Of a stretch of DNA of 64,000 nt, positions 8,842 through 17,397 are shown one piece after another. The stretch is from the NCBI GenBank assembly GCA_946404215.1, contig CAMJCT010000002.1:62001-126000 (forward strand). The letters run 5' to 3'. Below the pieces are notes generated by a model. It saw only the letters and a program-made list of their open reading frames with translations, searched no databases and was not told the origin of the DNA. Within the stretch, counting starts at the first letter, position 1. Every line of letters starts with the position of its first letter. A program made the translations under genes and the position numbers. This DNA is from an uncultured Clostridium sp. (GTDB taxonomy: Bacteria > Bacillota > Clostridia > TANB77 > CAG-508).

Positions 8842-8870
8842 TTGCAATTTATAAAAAAATATGATAAACT
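8842..8870 (+). promoter_or_regulatory. Promoter of rpsB-tsf, with about 110-nt leader
   Basis: TTGCAA (8842-8847), 17-nt spacer, TAAACT (8865-8870). The leader up to 8980 contains a short hairpin (ACAAAG-AA-CTTTGT). It could hold an S2 autoregulatory structure, but I see no recognisable known motif. Confidence 0.55.
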
Positions 8871-8980
8871 AATGTGCGTAATTAATCACACAGAGCGAGT
8901 TTTAAAGGAAGTGCCTTGAAAAAAAGGTCCAAAAAAACAAAGAACTTTGTGGAAGTTTAACAAAAAGGGAGGAATTTAAA

Positions 8981-9751
8981 ATGGCAGTAGTTGCAATGAA
9001 ACAATTACTAGAAGCAGGTGTTCATTTTGGACATCAAACAAGAAGATGGGATCCAAAAATGGCTGAATACATATTTCAAGCTAGAAATGGAATTCATATC
9101 ATCGATTTACAAAAAACATCAAAAAAATTAGATGAAGCATATGCATTCATCAAGGAACAAGCAGAAGAAGGAAAAACAGTTCTATTTGTAGGAACTAAAA
9201 AACAAGCACAAGAATGCATGAAAGAAGCTGCATTAAAATGTGGAATGTACTATGTAGACCAAAGATGGCTAGGAGGAATGTTAACAAATTTTGAAACAAT
9301 CCGTACAAGAGTACAAAGACTAAAAGATTTAGAAACTATGCAAGAAGATGGTACATTTAATGTACTACCTAAAAAAGAAGTAATATTACTTAAAAAAGAA
9401 ATGGAAAAGCTAGAAAGAAATCTTGGTGGAATTAAAGAAATGGAAAAATTACCAGGAGTTATATTCTTAGTAGATCCTAAAAAAGAAAGAATAGCAATTT
9501 TAGAAGCTAAAAAGCTAAATATTCCTGTTGTGGGTTTAGTAGACACAAATTGTAATCCAGAAGAATTGGATTTCCCAATTCCAGGAAATGATGATGCAAT
9601 AAGAGCTGTTAAGTTAATAGCTGATGTAATGGCAAATGCAGTTATTGAAGGTAGACAAGGGGAAAGCCTAGAACCAGAAATGGAAGAACAAGTAGCTCAA
9701 GATGAAGAAGTTACAAGTATTGAAGAAGTAGTTGAAAACGTAGAAGAATAA
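8981..9751 (+). CDS. rpsB: 30S ribosomal protein S2
   Basis: 256 residues, typical S2: [24 protein letters not shown] at the N-terminus (split here by name only), then [35 protein letters not shown] and [10 protein letters not shown], with an acidic C-terminal tail. It assembles late on the small subunit and is needed for S1/bS21 docking. RBS GGGAGG. It is cotranscribed with tsf, the usual bacterial arrangement, but with a terminator-like hairpin between them. Confidence 0.97.
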   Translation: MAVVAMKQLLEAGVHFGHQTRRWDPKMAEYIFQARNGIHIIDLQKTSKKLDEAYAFIKEQAEEGKTVLFVGTKKQAQECMKEAALKCGMYYVDQRWLGGMLTNFETIRTRVQRLKDLETMQEDGTFNVLPKKEVILLKKEMEKLERNLGGIKEMEKLPGVIFLVDPKKERIAILEAKKLNIPVVGLVDTNCNPEELDFPIPGNDDAIRAVKLIADVMANAVIEGRQGESLEPEMEEQVAQDEEVTSIEEVVENVEE

Positions 9752-9778
9752 AAATAATATAAAATAAGTATAAGGAGG

Positions 9779-9827
9779 GACATATCTTAACTAAATAGTA
9801 CATGCTATAGATAAGATGTGTCTTTTT
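9779..9827 (+). terminator. Terminator-like hairpin between rpsB and tsf
   Basis: GACATATCTTA (9779-9789) pairs with TAAGATGTGTC (9812-9822), with one G-U pair, followed by TTTTT. It follows an orphan AAGGAGG (9772-9778). It would attenuate read-through into tsf and so set the S2:EF-Ts ratio. Confidence 0.6.
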
Positions 9828-9862
9828 ACTACAATTTTAAATTTAAAAGGAGGAATAATAAA

Positions 9863-10741
9863 ATGGTAACAGCAAGTTTAGTAAAAGAACTTAGAGAAAA
9901 AACAGGTGCAGGTATGATGGACTGCAAAAAGGTTTTAACAGAAACTGATGGAGATATGGAAAAAGCAATTGAATTATTAAGAGAAAGAGGAATTGCAAAA
10001 GCAGCAAAAAAAGCAGGAAGAATAGCTGCAGAAGGGTTAGTTGAATGCTATATTTCAGAAGATGGAAAAACAGGAGCAATAGTAGAAGTAAATTCAGAAA
10101 CAGACTTTGTTGCTAAAAATGAGGAATTCAAAAGCTTTGTTATGAATGTAGCAAAACAAGTAGTAGAAAAAAATCCAAAAGATGTTGAAGATTTATTAGA
10201 ACAAGAATCAATTGAAGTTGCTGGTAAATCTGTAAAAGAAGTATTAGTAGAAAAAATAGCTACAATAGGAGAAAACCTAAATATAAGAAGATTTGAAAGA
10301 TTCGAAGCAGAAGGATTAGTAGAAAAATATATTCATGGTGATGGAAAAATAGCAGTTTTAGTAAACATGAAAAAAGGAAATAAAGAAGTTGCAAAAGATA
10401 TCTGTATGCAAATAGCAGCAGCTAGACCAGAATATTTGGACGAAGCATCAGTTCCAGCAGAAAGACTTGAAAAAGAAAAAGAAATATTAAAAGCACAAAC
10501 AATAAATGAAGGAAAACCTGAAGCTATTGCAGATAAAATAGTTCAAGGTAGAATTGGTAAATTTTATGGAGAAATATGCTTAGTAGAGCAAGCATTTGTT
10601 AAAGATCCAAACAAAAAAGTATCTCAACTATTAAAAGAAAATGACAGTGAAGTAGTAGCATTTGCAAGATTTGAAAAGGGAGAAGGAATTGAAAAGAAAG
10701 AAGAAAATTTTGCAGAAGAAGTTATGAAACAATTAAAATAA
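9863..10741 (+). CDS. tsf: Elongation factor Ts
   Basis: About 292 residues from the ATG at 9863 (AAAGGAGGAATAATAAA precedes it); an in-frame upstream ATG is not preceded by a ribosome site. The N-terminal UBA domain reads [20 protein letters not shown], followed by the EF-Tu-contacting [10 protein letters not shown] segment and the dimerisation domain ending in a Lys/Glu-rich helix. It is the nucleotide exchange factor for EF-Tu. Terminated by a clear hairpin at 10739-10765. Confidence 0.97.
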   Translation: MVTASLVKELREKTGAGMMDCKKVLTETDGDMEKAIELLRERGIAKAAKKAGRIAAEGLVECYISEDGKTGAIVEVNSETDFVAKNEEFKSFVMNVAKQVVEKNPKDVEDLLEQESIEVAGKSVKEVLVEKIATIGENLNIRRFERFEAEGLVEKYIHGDGKIAVLVNMKKGNKEVAKDICMQIAAARPEYLDEASVPAERLEKEKEILKAQTINEGKPEAIADKIVQGRIGKFYGEICLVEQAFVKDPNKKVSQLLKENDSEVVAFARFEKGEGIEKKEENFAEEVMKQLK

Positions 10742-10765
10742 AGGCTTAGAGCCTTTATTTTTTTA
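10739..10765 (+). terminator. Terminator of rpsB-tsf
   Basis: TAAAGGCT-TAG-AGCCTTTA followed by TTTTTTT, starting within the tsf stop codon. Confidence 0.85.
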
Positions 10766-10914
10766 GGTGTTGGGGTGATTTTGGGGGTGATTTGGGGGAC
10801 ACCTTCTAAAAACACCCTATTACAAAAAAATCTAAATTAAAAGGTTTACTAAAATTTTTAAGGGTGTTTTTAGAAGGTGTCCCCCAAATCACCCCAAAAT
10901 CACCCTAACACCTA
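10764..10914. repeat. Long REP-like palindrome, family B (GGTGTT...GGGGGACACCTT)
   Basis: Left arm 10764-10818 and right arm 10861-10914 are inverted repeats of about 54 bp with few mismatches, enclosing an AT-rich 42-nt loop. The G-rich strand reads GGTGTTGGGGTGATTTTGGG and continues into GGGGGACACCTTCTAAAAACACCC. Related shorter copies lie at 38866, 42857 and 46400. It fills the tsf-pyrH gap. Confidence 0.85.
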
Positions 10915-11007
10915 AAAAATTCACAAAATTATAAAAAAATACTGTATTTTTTTATAATATATGATAAAATAACAAAGATAAAATATAAAATAAGGAGAGT
11001 GGGAAAT

Positions 11008-11715
11008 TTGTCAGAAGCAAAATATAAAAGAATATTATTAAAATTAAGTGGAGAAGCACTAGCAGGAGAAAAGAAGACAGGTGTAGATGCTGAAACTGTT
11101 GGAAAAATATGTGACAAAATAAAAGAAGTAGTAGAAATGGGAGTACAAGTAGCTATAGTAGTAGGAGGAGGAAATTTTTGGAGAGGTAGAAATGGACATC
11201 AAATGGAAAGAGTAACTGCTGACTACATGGGAATGCTTGCAACAGCTATGAATGGATTAGCTCTTCAAGATGCATTAGAAGCAAGAGGTCTTTTTTCTAG
11301 AGTACAAACAGCTATAGAAATGAGAGAAATTGCAGAACCATTTATTCAAAGAAAAGCAGAAAAGCATTTAAATAGAGGTAGAGTAGTTATATTTGCATGC
11401 GGTTCAGGACATCCATATTTTACAACAGATACAGCTGCAGTTTTAAGAGCAACAGAAATAAAAGCAGATATAATATTACTTGGAAAAGCAATAGATGCAG
11501 TATATTCCGCTGACCCTAAATTACAACCAGACGCAATTAAGTTTGAGGAAATATCATATTTAGATGTGCTTAATAAAGACTTAAAGGTAATGGATTCGAC
11601 AGCAACTGCAATGTGTAGAGATAATAATATTCCTTTATTAGTATTTGGAATTTCTGACCCAGAAAATATAGTAAAAGCTGTTAAAGGCGAAAAAATAGGA
11701 ACAATAGTAAGATAA
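11008..11715 (+). CDS. pyrH: UMP kinase
   Basis: About 235 residues starting at TTG (11008), placed 8 nt after AAGGAGAG; the in-frame GTG at 10999 overlaps that site. Amino-acid kinase fold: [21 protein letters not shown] (nucleotide binding), [31 protein letters not shown] and AVYSADPK. It converts UMP to UDP with ATP and is allosterically controlled by GTP/UTP. The order rpsB-tsf-pyrH-frr is the classic conserved block. Confidence 0.96.
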   Translation: MSEAKYKRILLKLSGEALAGEKKTGVDAETVGKICDKIKEVVEMGVQVAIVVGGGNFWRGRNGHQMERVTADYMGMLATAMNGLALQDALEARGLFSRVQTAIEMREIAEPFIQRKAEKHLNRGRVVIFACGSGHPYFTTDTAAVLRATEIKADIILLGKAIDAVYSADPKLQPDAIKFEEISYLDVLNKDLKVMDSTATAMCRDNNIPLLVFGISDPENIVKAVKGEKIGTIVR

Positions 11716-11795
11716 AATAGGCTATAATAAAGATTTAATATATGTTTTTGACATATACTATTAAAAATTAATAATTAAAGAAAGGAATCAAAAAA

Positions 11796-12344
11796 ATGGA
11801 TTATACAAATTTAAAAGAAAAAATGGAAAAGTCAATAAGTGTGTACAATGAAAAGTTATCAGAGGTAAGAGCTGGAAGAGCAAACCCAGCAATATTAAAT
11901 AAAGTTAAAATAGACTATTATGGAACACCAACACCAATTAATCAAGTAGCAGGTGTTTCTGTACCAGAAGCAAGACTTATAGTTATTCAACCATGGGATG
12001 TAAGTGTGTTAAAAGAAATTGAAAAAGCAATACTTGCGTCAGATATTGGAATAAATCCAAATAATGATGGAAAAGTAATAAGACTAGCTTTCCCTGAATT
12101 AAATGAAGAAAGAAGAAAAGAAATAGTAAAAGATGTTCGCAAAATGGCAGAAGAGGCAAAAGTGGCTATAAGGAGTATTAGAAGAGAAGGAATAGATGAA
12201 GCAAAGGTAGAGCAAAAAGAGGGAAATATGACAGAAGATGAACTAAAACAAGCAGAAAATGAAATACAAAAAATTACAGACAAAAGTATAGAAGAAATAG
12301 ACAAAATATTGGAAGCAAAAGAAAAAGAAGTAATGTCAGTTTAG
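11796..12344 (+). CDS. frr: Ribosome recycling factor
   Basis: 182 residues, the usual RRF length: a three-helix bundle with VRAGRANPAIL (domain I), DYYGTPTPINQ, RLIVIQPWD and the C-terminal RKEIVKDVRKMAEEAKVAIR region. It splits post-termination ribosomes together with EF-G. RBS AAAGGA. A CGC arginine codon occurs here, showing that CGN codons other than CGG are tolerated. Confidence 0.97.
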   Translation: MDYTNLKEKMEKSISVYNEKLSEVRAGRANPAILNKVKIDYYGTPTPINQVAGVSVPEARLIVIQPWDVSVLKEIEKAILASDIGINPNNDGKVIRLAFPELNEERRKEIVKDVRKMAEEAKVAIRSIRREGIDEAKVEQKEGNMTEDELKQAENEIQKITDKSIEEIDKILEAKEKEVMSV

Positions 12345-12371
12345 TAGTTGTATAAATTGGGGGAATAACAA

Positions 12372-13259
12372 ATGGAATTTAAAGAAAATTTAAAAAGTTA
12401 CCAACATTTAATAAATGAAGAACTAAAAAAGCATGTAAGGAAACAAAAATGTTTAGAAGAAATATTAAATGAATCTATGGAATATAGCTTAATGGCAGGA
12501 GGAAAAAGAATAAGACCAATTTTAGTAATATGCACATATCAATTGTTTAAAGACGATATAGAAAACTGCATGCCATATGCAGTGGCAATTGAAATGATAC
12601 ATAATGCTTCTTTAATTCATGACGATTTACCAGCAATTGATAATGATGATTTTAGACATGGCAAATTAACAAACCACAAGAAATTTAACGAATCTACGGC
12701 AATACTTGCGGGGGACGCGCTGATAAATCAGGCATATATAACAATTAGTGAAGATTTAAGGAAGGCAAATATAAGTGAAGTAGCAAATAAAATAAAAGTT
12801 TTTGAAGAGTTTTCTAAAGCTGTAGATAGAATGATTGTAGGTGAATATGTAGATACAGAGTTTGAGGGAAGAAAAATATCAGCAGAAGAACTAGAATATA
12901 TTCATAAAAATAAAACAGGAGCTTTGCTAAAACTTTGTGTAAGGATGGGAGCAATTTTAGCAGATTGCACAGAAACAGATTTAGTAAAATTAACTAATTA
13001 TGCAGAAAAAATAGGCTTAGCTTTTCAAATAAAAGATGATATTTTATCTGAAGAGGGCAATGAAGAAATACTAGGAAAACCTGTTGGAAATGATAAGGAA
13101 ATGGAAAAATGCACATACGTATCACAATATGGACTAGAAAAATCAAAAGAAATATTATCACAAATAACAATAGAAGCCATAAACGAATTAGATAAATATG
13201 GAGAAAAAGCAGAATTTTTAAGGCAATTGGCCTTATACATACAAAACAGAAATAAATAA
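12372..13259 (+). CDS. ispA: Polyprenyl synthetase (farnesyl diphosphate synthase type)
   Basis: 295 residues, all-helical isoprenyl synthase. The first Asp-rich motif is DDLPAIDND (84-92) and the second is FQIKDDILSEEG; GGKRIRP is at about 43-49. It condenses IPP with DMAPP/GPP to make FPP, the substrate of the UppS encoded next. RBS TTGGGGGAA is weak. The stop codon abuts a 60-bp REP palindrome. FPP versus GGPP specificity is inferred from context. Confidence 0.9.
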   Translation: MEFKENLKSYQHLINEELKKHVRKQKCLEEILNESMEYSLMAGGKRIRPILVICTYQLFKDDIENCMPYAVAIEMIHNASLIHDDLPAIDNDDFRHGKLTNHKKFNESTAILAGDALINQAYITISEDLRKANISEVANKIKVFEEFSKAVDRMIVGEYVDTEFEGRKISAEELEYIHKNKTGALLKLCVRMGAILADCTETDLVKLTNYAEKIGLAFQIKDDILSEEGNEEILGKPVGNDKEMEKCTYVSQYGLEKSKEILSQITIEAINELDKYGEKAEFLRQLALYIQNRNK

Positions 13260-13318
13260 TTGCCACGGGGACGGACCTTTTGGCAATTATTTGCCAAAAG
13301 GTCCGTCCCCGTGGCAAT
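13259..13318. repeat. REP-like palindrome, family A (GCCACGGGGACGG)
   Basis: Essentially perfect 28-bp inverted repeat with a 4-nt loop. The arm begins ATTGCCACGGGGACGGACC. It is strikingly GC-rich compared with its surroundings and sits between ispA and uppS. Confidence 0.9.
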
Positions 13319-13336
13319 AAGAGGGGTGAAGTAAAT

Positions 13337-14065
13337 ATGGAATTTGCTAAAGAATCTATGCCGAGGCATATTGCAATTATAATGGATGGAAATAGAAGAT
13401 GGGCGAAAGAAAAAGGTATGCCGGTAAGTTATGGACATAAAGAAGGAGCCAAGACTCTAGAGAAAATTGTAAGGTATTGCAATAAAATAGGCTTAGAATA
13501 TATTACAGTATATGCATTTTCAACTGAAAATTGGAGAAGGGCAGAAGAGGAAGTTAGTAGCTTAATGAAGTTACTTGAGAACTATTTGGAAGTATACAGT
13601 AAAAAAGCTGATACTGAGAATATAAGAATAAAAATATTGGGAGATATAAGTAAGCTTTCAGAAGGAATGCAAAAAAGTATAAATAAATGTATGGAAAGAA
13701 CAAAAGATAACACAGGTGTAACTCTTAATCTTGCTTTAAATTACGGAGGAAGAGATGAAATTGTTAGGGCTGTAAAGGTCATTTCTCAAAAAGTGAAAGA
13801 CGAAGAACTACAAATAGAAGATATAACAGAAAATCTTATTTCCGATAATTTATATACAAAAGGAGAGCCAGATCCTGATTTATTAATAAGAACAAGCGGA
13901 GAAATTAGATTAAGTAATTTCTTACCATGGCAATTGGTATACACAGAATTTTTATTTATCCAAAAGAACTGGCCAGATTTTGATGAAGAAGATATAGACA
14001 GTGCAATACTTGAGTACCAAAAAAGAACAAGAAAGTTCGGCGCAAACGCAAAAACTTCATCTTAA
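13337..14065 (+). CDS. uppS: Undecaprenyl diphosphate synthase
   Basis: About 242 residues from ATG 13337 (GAGGGGTGAAG precedes it). Cis-prenyltransferase motifs: HIAIIMDGNRRWA (catalytic Asp17), GHKEGAKTL, YAFSTENWRR, LNYGGRDEI, and RTSGEIRLSNFLPWQ near the C-terminus. It elongates FPP to the C55 lipid carrier for peptidoglycan and wall polymers. Forms a functional run with ispA, cdsA and the distant uppP. Confidence 0.97.
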   Translation: MEFAKESMPRHIAIIMDGNRRWAKEKGMPVSYGHKEGAKTLEKIVRYCNKIGLEYITVYAFSTENWRRAEEEVSSLMKLLENYLEVYSKKADTENIRIKILGDISKLSEGMQKSINKCMERTKDNTGVTLNLALNYGGRDEIVRAVKVISQKVKDEELQIEDITENLISDNLYTKGEPDPDLLIRTSGEIRLSNFLPWQLVYTEFLFIQKNWPDFDEEDIDSAILEYQKRTRKFGANAKTSS

Positions 14066-14127
14066 AACCAATAAGCTTTTTAAATAAAAACAAAAAAATG
14101 AATAAAAAAGTTTGAAAGGAATAAAAT

Positions 14128-14931
14128 ATGGATATAAAAAGACTAACATCAGGTTTGCTAGGATTTCCACTAGTAGTATTAGTTTTATTAATAGGAGACA
14201 AAATAATAGTGGATATTGCTCTAGCTGTTATAGCATTGCTCGCAATGAGTGAATATTTAAATGCAATTAGTAAAGTTGCGAAACCAGTAAAATGGGTAAG
14301 CTATGCTAGCTGCTTTAGTATAGCAATAATACACATAGTACCACAAGAGTTTCTTAATATGGTTGCAACTCTAGCAATTCCAACTATTTTAATAATTCTA
14401 TTTGCGCAAGTAATTGCAACAGATATGAAAACAACATTTAAGGATATTGCATATACATTTTTAGGAATATTTTATGTAGTATTTTTTATAATGTTTGTGG
14501 CATTTATTGATGGAATGCCAAATGGAAAAATCTTAATATGGTATGCAATTTTTGCTGCGTGGGGTACAGATGTATTTGCTTATATAACAGGAAAGCATTT
14601 TGGTAAACACAAGTTTAGTAAAGTAAGCCCTAAAAAATCTATTGAAGGTTGTATAGGAGGAACTATAGGAGCATTAATTATGATGCTTGTTTATACTTAT
14701 TTTGCTAATACATATTGGGGAATGAATTATTCATATTTGTTTATAACTGGAATAGGAATTATTTTAAGCTTAGTAGGACAAATAGGAGATTTTGCAGCAT
14801 CAAGTATAAAAAGATTTGTAGATATAAAAGATTACAGCAATTTAATACCAGGGCATGGTGGAATGCTAGATAGAATAGATAGCCTTATCTTTTTAGCACC
14901 ATTTGCATATGCACTGTTTACAATATTATAA
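14128..14931 (+). CDS. cdsA: Phosphatidate cytidylyltransferase (CDP-diglyceride synthase)
   Basis: 267 residues with about 7-8 membrane helices. The C-terminal signature is present (SPKKSIEGCIGG and GDFAASSIKRFVDIKDYS, followed by IPGHGGMLDRIDSL). It makes CDP-diacylglycerol from CTP and phosphatidic acid. In many Firmicutes dxr follows cdsA; here rseP follows directly. Confidence 0.96.
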   Translation: MDIKRLTSGLLGFPLVVLVLLIGDKIIVDIALAVIALLAMSEYLNAISKVAKPVKWVSYASCFSIAIIHIVPQEFLNMVATLAIPTILIILFAQVIATDMKTTFKDIAYTFLGIFYVVFFIMFVAFIDGMPNGKILIWYAIFAAWGTDVFAYITGKHFGKHKFSKVSPKKSIEGCIGGTIGALIMMLVYTYFANTYWGMNYSYLFITGIGIILSLVGQIGDFAASSIKRFVDIKDYSNLIPGHGGMLDRIDSLIFLAPFAYALFTIL

Positions 14932-14946
14932 AAATAGACAAATAGC

Positions 14947-14998
14947 AGAGTATGAAGTTATACTTAAAAGTAAAATTATCATACTCTATTATTTTTTA
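14947..14998 (+). terminator. Terminator-like hairpin between cdsA and rseP
   Basis: AGAGTATGA (14947-14955) pairs with TCATACTCT (14979-14987), followed by ATTATTTTTT. It ends immediately before the rseP ribosome site. Confidence 0.6.
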
Positions 14999-15009
14999 AG
15001 GAGGTTCAA

Positions 15010-16032
15010 TTGATAGCTTTTTTAATATCAGCATTTAAGGTAATAATATTATTGGGGGTTTTAATAATTATACATGAATTAGGGCATTTTACAGTAGCAA
15101 AATTATGCAATGTAAAGGTCAATGAATTTGCAATAGGATTTGGTCCAACAATATATAAAAAACAGGGGAAAGAAACAAAATATAATTTGCGTTTAATACC
15201 ATTGGGTGGTTTTATTAGCATGGAGGGAGAAGAAGAAAGGTCAGAAGACAGCAGATCCTTTTCGAATGTTAGTATTCCTAAAAGAATGGCAATTGTATTG
15301 GCTGGTCCATTTGTAAATATAGTATTTGCATCAATTATATATTTTTTCTTAGCATTTTCAGCAGGACCATATATTTCTAATCAAATAGATGAATTTTTAC
15401 CAGGATATGGAGTAGAAAATTCTGGTATTCAGGTTAATGATAGAATTATAGAAATAGATGGGAAAAGGGTAGAGAGTAAAAATGATTTAAGTAAAATATT
15501 AGATAAGTGCAATGGTAAGAGGCTAGAAATAAAAGTAGATAGAAGCGGTGAAATATTGCAATATACTGTAAAGCCAACTGAAGTTAAACTAACAGACAAT
15601 ATATCTACATATTATATAGGCGTTAGTTTTAAGCCATCTCAAGATAATATTATAAATAGAAGTATAAATGGAGCAATGGAAACAAAAGAATTTTTATTTT
15701 CAATTGTAGATAATATAAAGCAGTTAGTAACAGGAAATGTTGGAGTAGATCAAATGATGGGACCTGTTGGAATATCTGAAGTTGTAGCTAAAACAGATGG
15801 GTTTAAAGAATTTATACAGATGATGGCTCTTATTTCATTATCGCTAGGATTTACAAATTTGCTACCAATACCAGCATTAGATGGTGGTAAAATAATGATT
15901 CTAGCAATAGAAGCTATAAGAAGAAAACCGCTAAATGAAAAGTTAGAAGTAAATATACAATTACTTGGATTTTCATTTTTAATAATTTTATCTTTATATA
16001 TAACATATAAAGATATTGTAAGAATTTTTTAA
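15010..16032 (+). CDS. rseP: Site-2 intramembrane metalloprotease RseP
   Basis: 340 residues, M50 family. Zinc motif HELGH at 22-26, first LIPLGGF loop, a PDZ domain (about 120-205) and the second metal-ligand motif NLLPIPALDGGK in the C-terminal half. Start is TTG at 15010, preceded by AAGGAGG at 5-nt spacing. It cleaves membrane-embedded substrates such as anti-sigma factors and signal-peptide remnants. Four predicted membrane segments. Confidence 0.95.
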   Translation: MIAFLISAFKVIILLGVLIIIHELGHFTVAKLCNVKVNEFAIGFGPTIYKKQGKETKYNLRLIPLGGFISMEGEEERSEDSRSFSNVSIPKRMAIVLAGPFVNIVFASIIYFFLAFSAGPYISNQIDEFLPGYGVENSGIQVNDRIIEIDGKRVESKNDLSKILDKCNGKRLEIKVDRSGEILQYTVKPTEVKLTDNISTYYIGVSFKPSQDNIINRSINGAMETKEFLFSIVDNIKQLVTGNVGVDQMMGPVGISEVVAKTDGFKEFIQMMALISLSLGFTNLLPIPALDGGKIMILAIEAIRRKPLNEKLEVNIQLLGFSFLIILSLYITYKDIVRIF

Positions 16033-16073
16033 TATGCAAATATTACAATTGTATTACAAAACAGCCCAAAGTA

Positions 16074-16102
16074 TTGCAGGTGATAAATGTATATAGTATA
16101 AT
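16074..16102 (+). promoter_or_regulatory. Promoter of the hypervariable prepilin gene
   Basis: TTGCAG (16074-16079), 17-nt spacer, TATAAT (16097-16102), about 70 nt before the start codon. Confidence 0.7.
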
Positions 16103-16172
16103 AAGCTAAAAGGAATTTACTAAATAAATTCCAAAAAGAAATAAACTTAAGAAAAATGAAAGGAGAAAAAAG

Positions 16173-17316
16173 ATGAAAAAATTCAATTTAGAGAAAGACG
16201 TAAGAAAAAAATCTAGCAAAGGTATAACACTAATAGCATTGGTAATTACAATAATTGTGCTTCTAATACTTGCAGGAGTAGCAATTTCGACATTAACAGG
16301 GAATAATGGATTGCTAGAAAAAACACAATACGCAGCAGAGCAGATGGAAGTTGCAAAATTTAAAGATGAAGCAGGCTTAGCATATATGGAGTTATATTCA
16401 CAAAATGCACAAAATCAAAACTATGTGGTATCAGAGGATGACTGGGTAAGTTTGTTACAGAGTAATTATGGATATACTATAAGAGATAACTACGTAGAAT
16501 TAAATGGAATGTATTATCCTATAAGCTTAAGTGGTTCAAATATAATAGTAGGAGAAGGAACACAAGATGTAGAAGGTGGAGGAGGATTAGGTAACATTGT
16601 AATGTCTTCTAACCTAGGAGATGATGTAACTTCTTCAATGTATGGATATAAAGTATCAAACTATAGCGCAAATGGAGTAACAGATTGGAGTTTGTTCTAT
16701 AAAGACAATAATGGAGTATATATAATTTCTGATGATTATATTTCAGAGGATGATTCCGCGTATGAAAATGACGGAGCGGCTTTAGCTACCGATATGAATG
16801 ATAGCACAAAATGGACCAATTACGTAGATCCTGATGTCTCAGGGGCATTAGCATATGGTGGACCAACAAAAGCAATGCTTGAAAATAGCTATAAAGCAAA
16901 ACATGGAAATGATTACAATTTAACAAGTAGTCCAAAAGATCCTTTGTATGTTATTGAAAGCACTACAACACATCATGCATATTATTTAGCGGATGAGTAT
17001 ACCCAAGCCACTACTAAAGAAACAGTAAATGACAATAGGAAAGTGGCAAAGAGTTTAAACCCAACTGTCTGTTCTGATATTGGTATAGAAAAAAGTTTTC
17101 TTTTGGGCGTGGATGCGCCGAGGTATGGGTTGGAGACGTTTATATATGCTGTGATGTTTTCGGGAAACGTGCAAGGAGTAATTCCTGAGTTCACTGATTA
17201 TGATGGCATCGATAACCGGTTTCCGTTGCCTGGTTAAACTACCATACGATATAGATGCAACAATAGATAATGATAATAACACAATAGAATTATTTAAAGC
17301 AACGAATTTAGAATAA
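16173..17316 (+). CDS. Prepilin-like surface protein with hypervariable C-terminus; reading frame requires a +1 shift at 17217
   Basis: Leader MKKFNLEKDVRKKSSKG, then G|ITLIALVITIIVLLILAG, identical in type to the major pilin at 325. A long globular domain follows. From about 17095 the composition changes abruptly: A falls, G/C rises and codons become mostly NNY (ATT CCT GAG TTC ACT GAT TAT GAT GGC ATC GAT AAC). The zero frame stops at 17237. If the C of the in-frame CGG (17217) is skipped, the protein continues GFRCLVKLPYDIDATIDND to 17316. That restores the GFR(P)LV ending which I recognise from related pilin-like and C-type-lectin-fold proteins. The predicted product is 380 residues. Single-gene unit with its own promoter and terminator. 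Most likely a pilus-associated display protein diversified by a retroelement located elsewhere. Confidence 0.75.
17095..17216 (+). other. Candidate DGR variable region (adenine-depleted, NNY-rich)
   Basis: About 120 bp at the 3' end of the prepilin-like gene have roughly half the adenine density of the preceding part of the gene. They hold a near-continuous run of codons ending in C or T, unlike the A-ending codons used elsewhere. This is the footprint left when a template rich in AAY codons is copied with adenine-specific mutagenesis. No template repeat or reverse transcriptase is visible in the window. Confidence 0.55.
17214..17220 (+). other. +1 frameshift site AAC CGG T
   Basis: In-frame AAC (17214-17216) then CGG (17217-17219). 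Skipping C17217 gives GGT TTC CGT (Gly-Phe-Arg) and the conserved tail. The zero frame ends six codons later. Confidence 0.6.
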
Positions 17317-17337
17317 TATATTAAAAAAATAAAAAAT

Positions 17338-17383
17338 GTCCTCTTGAACCTTACTTTTAGGTAAAGTTCAAAGGGACTTTTTT
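17338..17383. terminator. Bidirectional terminator between the prepilin and tmcAL
   Basis: A 17-bp imperfect stem (GTCCTCTTGAACCTTAC / GTAAAGTTCAAAGGGAC) has a T tract on the + side and an A tract on the other side. It serves both converging genes. Confidence 0.75.
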
Positions 17384-17397
17384 ATTGTCTAATACTT

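Noticed and set aside
10764..10914. CRISPR array or riboswitch in the tsf-pyrH gap
   Set aside because: It is one long palindrome with no regularly spaced repeats; better explained as a REP-like element.
14931..15010. Missing dxr between cdsA and rseP as evidence of pathway loss
   Set aside because: dxr is often elsewhere in the genome; one window cannot show absence.
17095..17316. Complete DGR locus in the window
   Set aside because: No reverse transcriptase frame and no template repeat similar to 17095-17235 could be found; only a candidate target is present.
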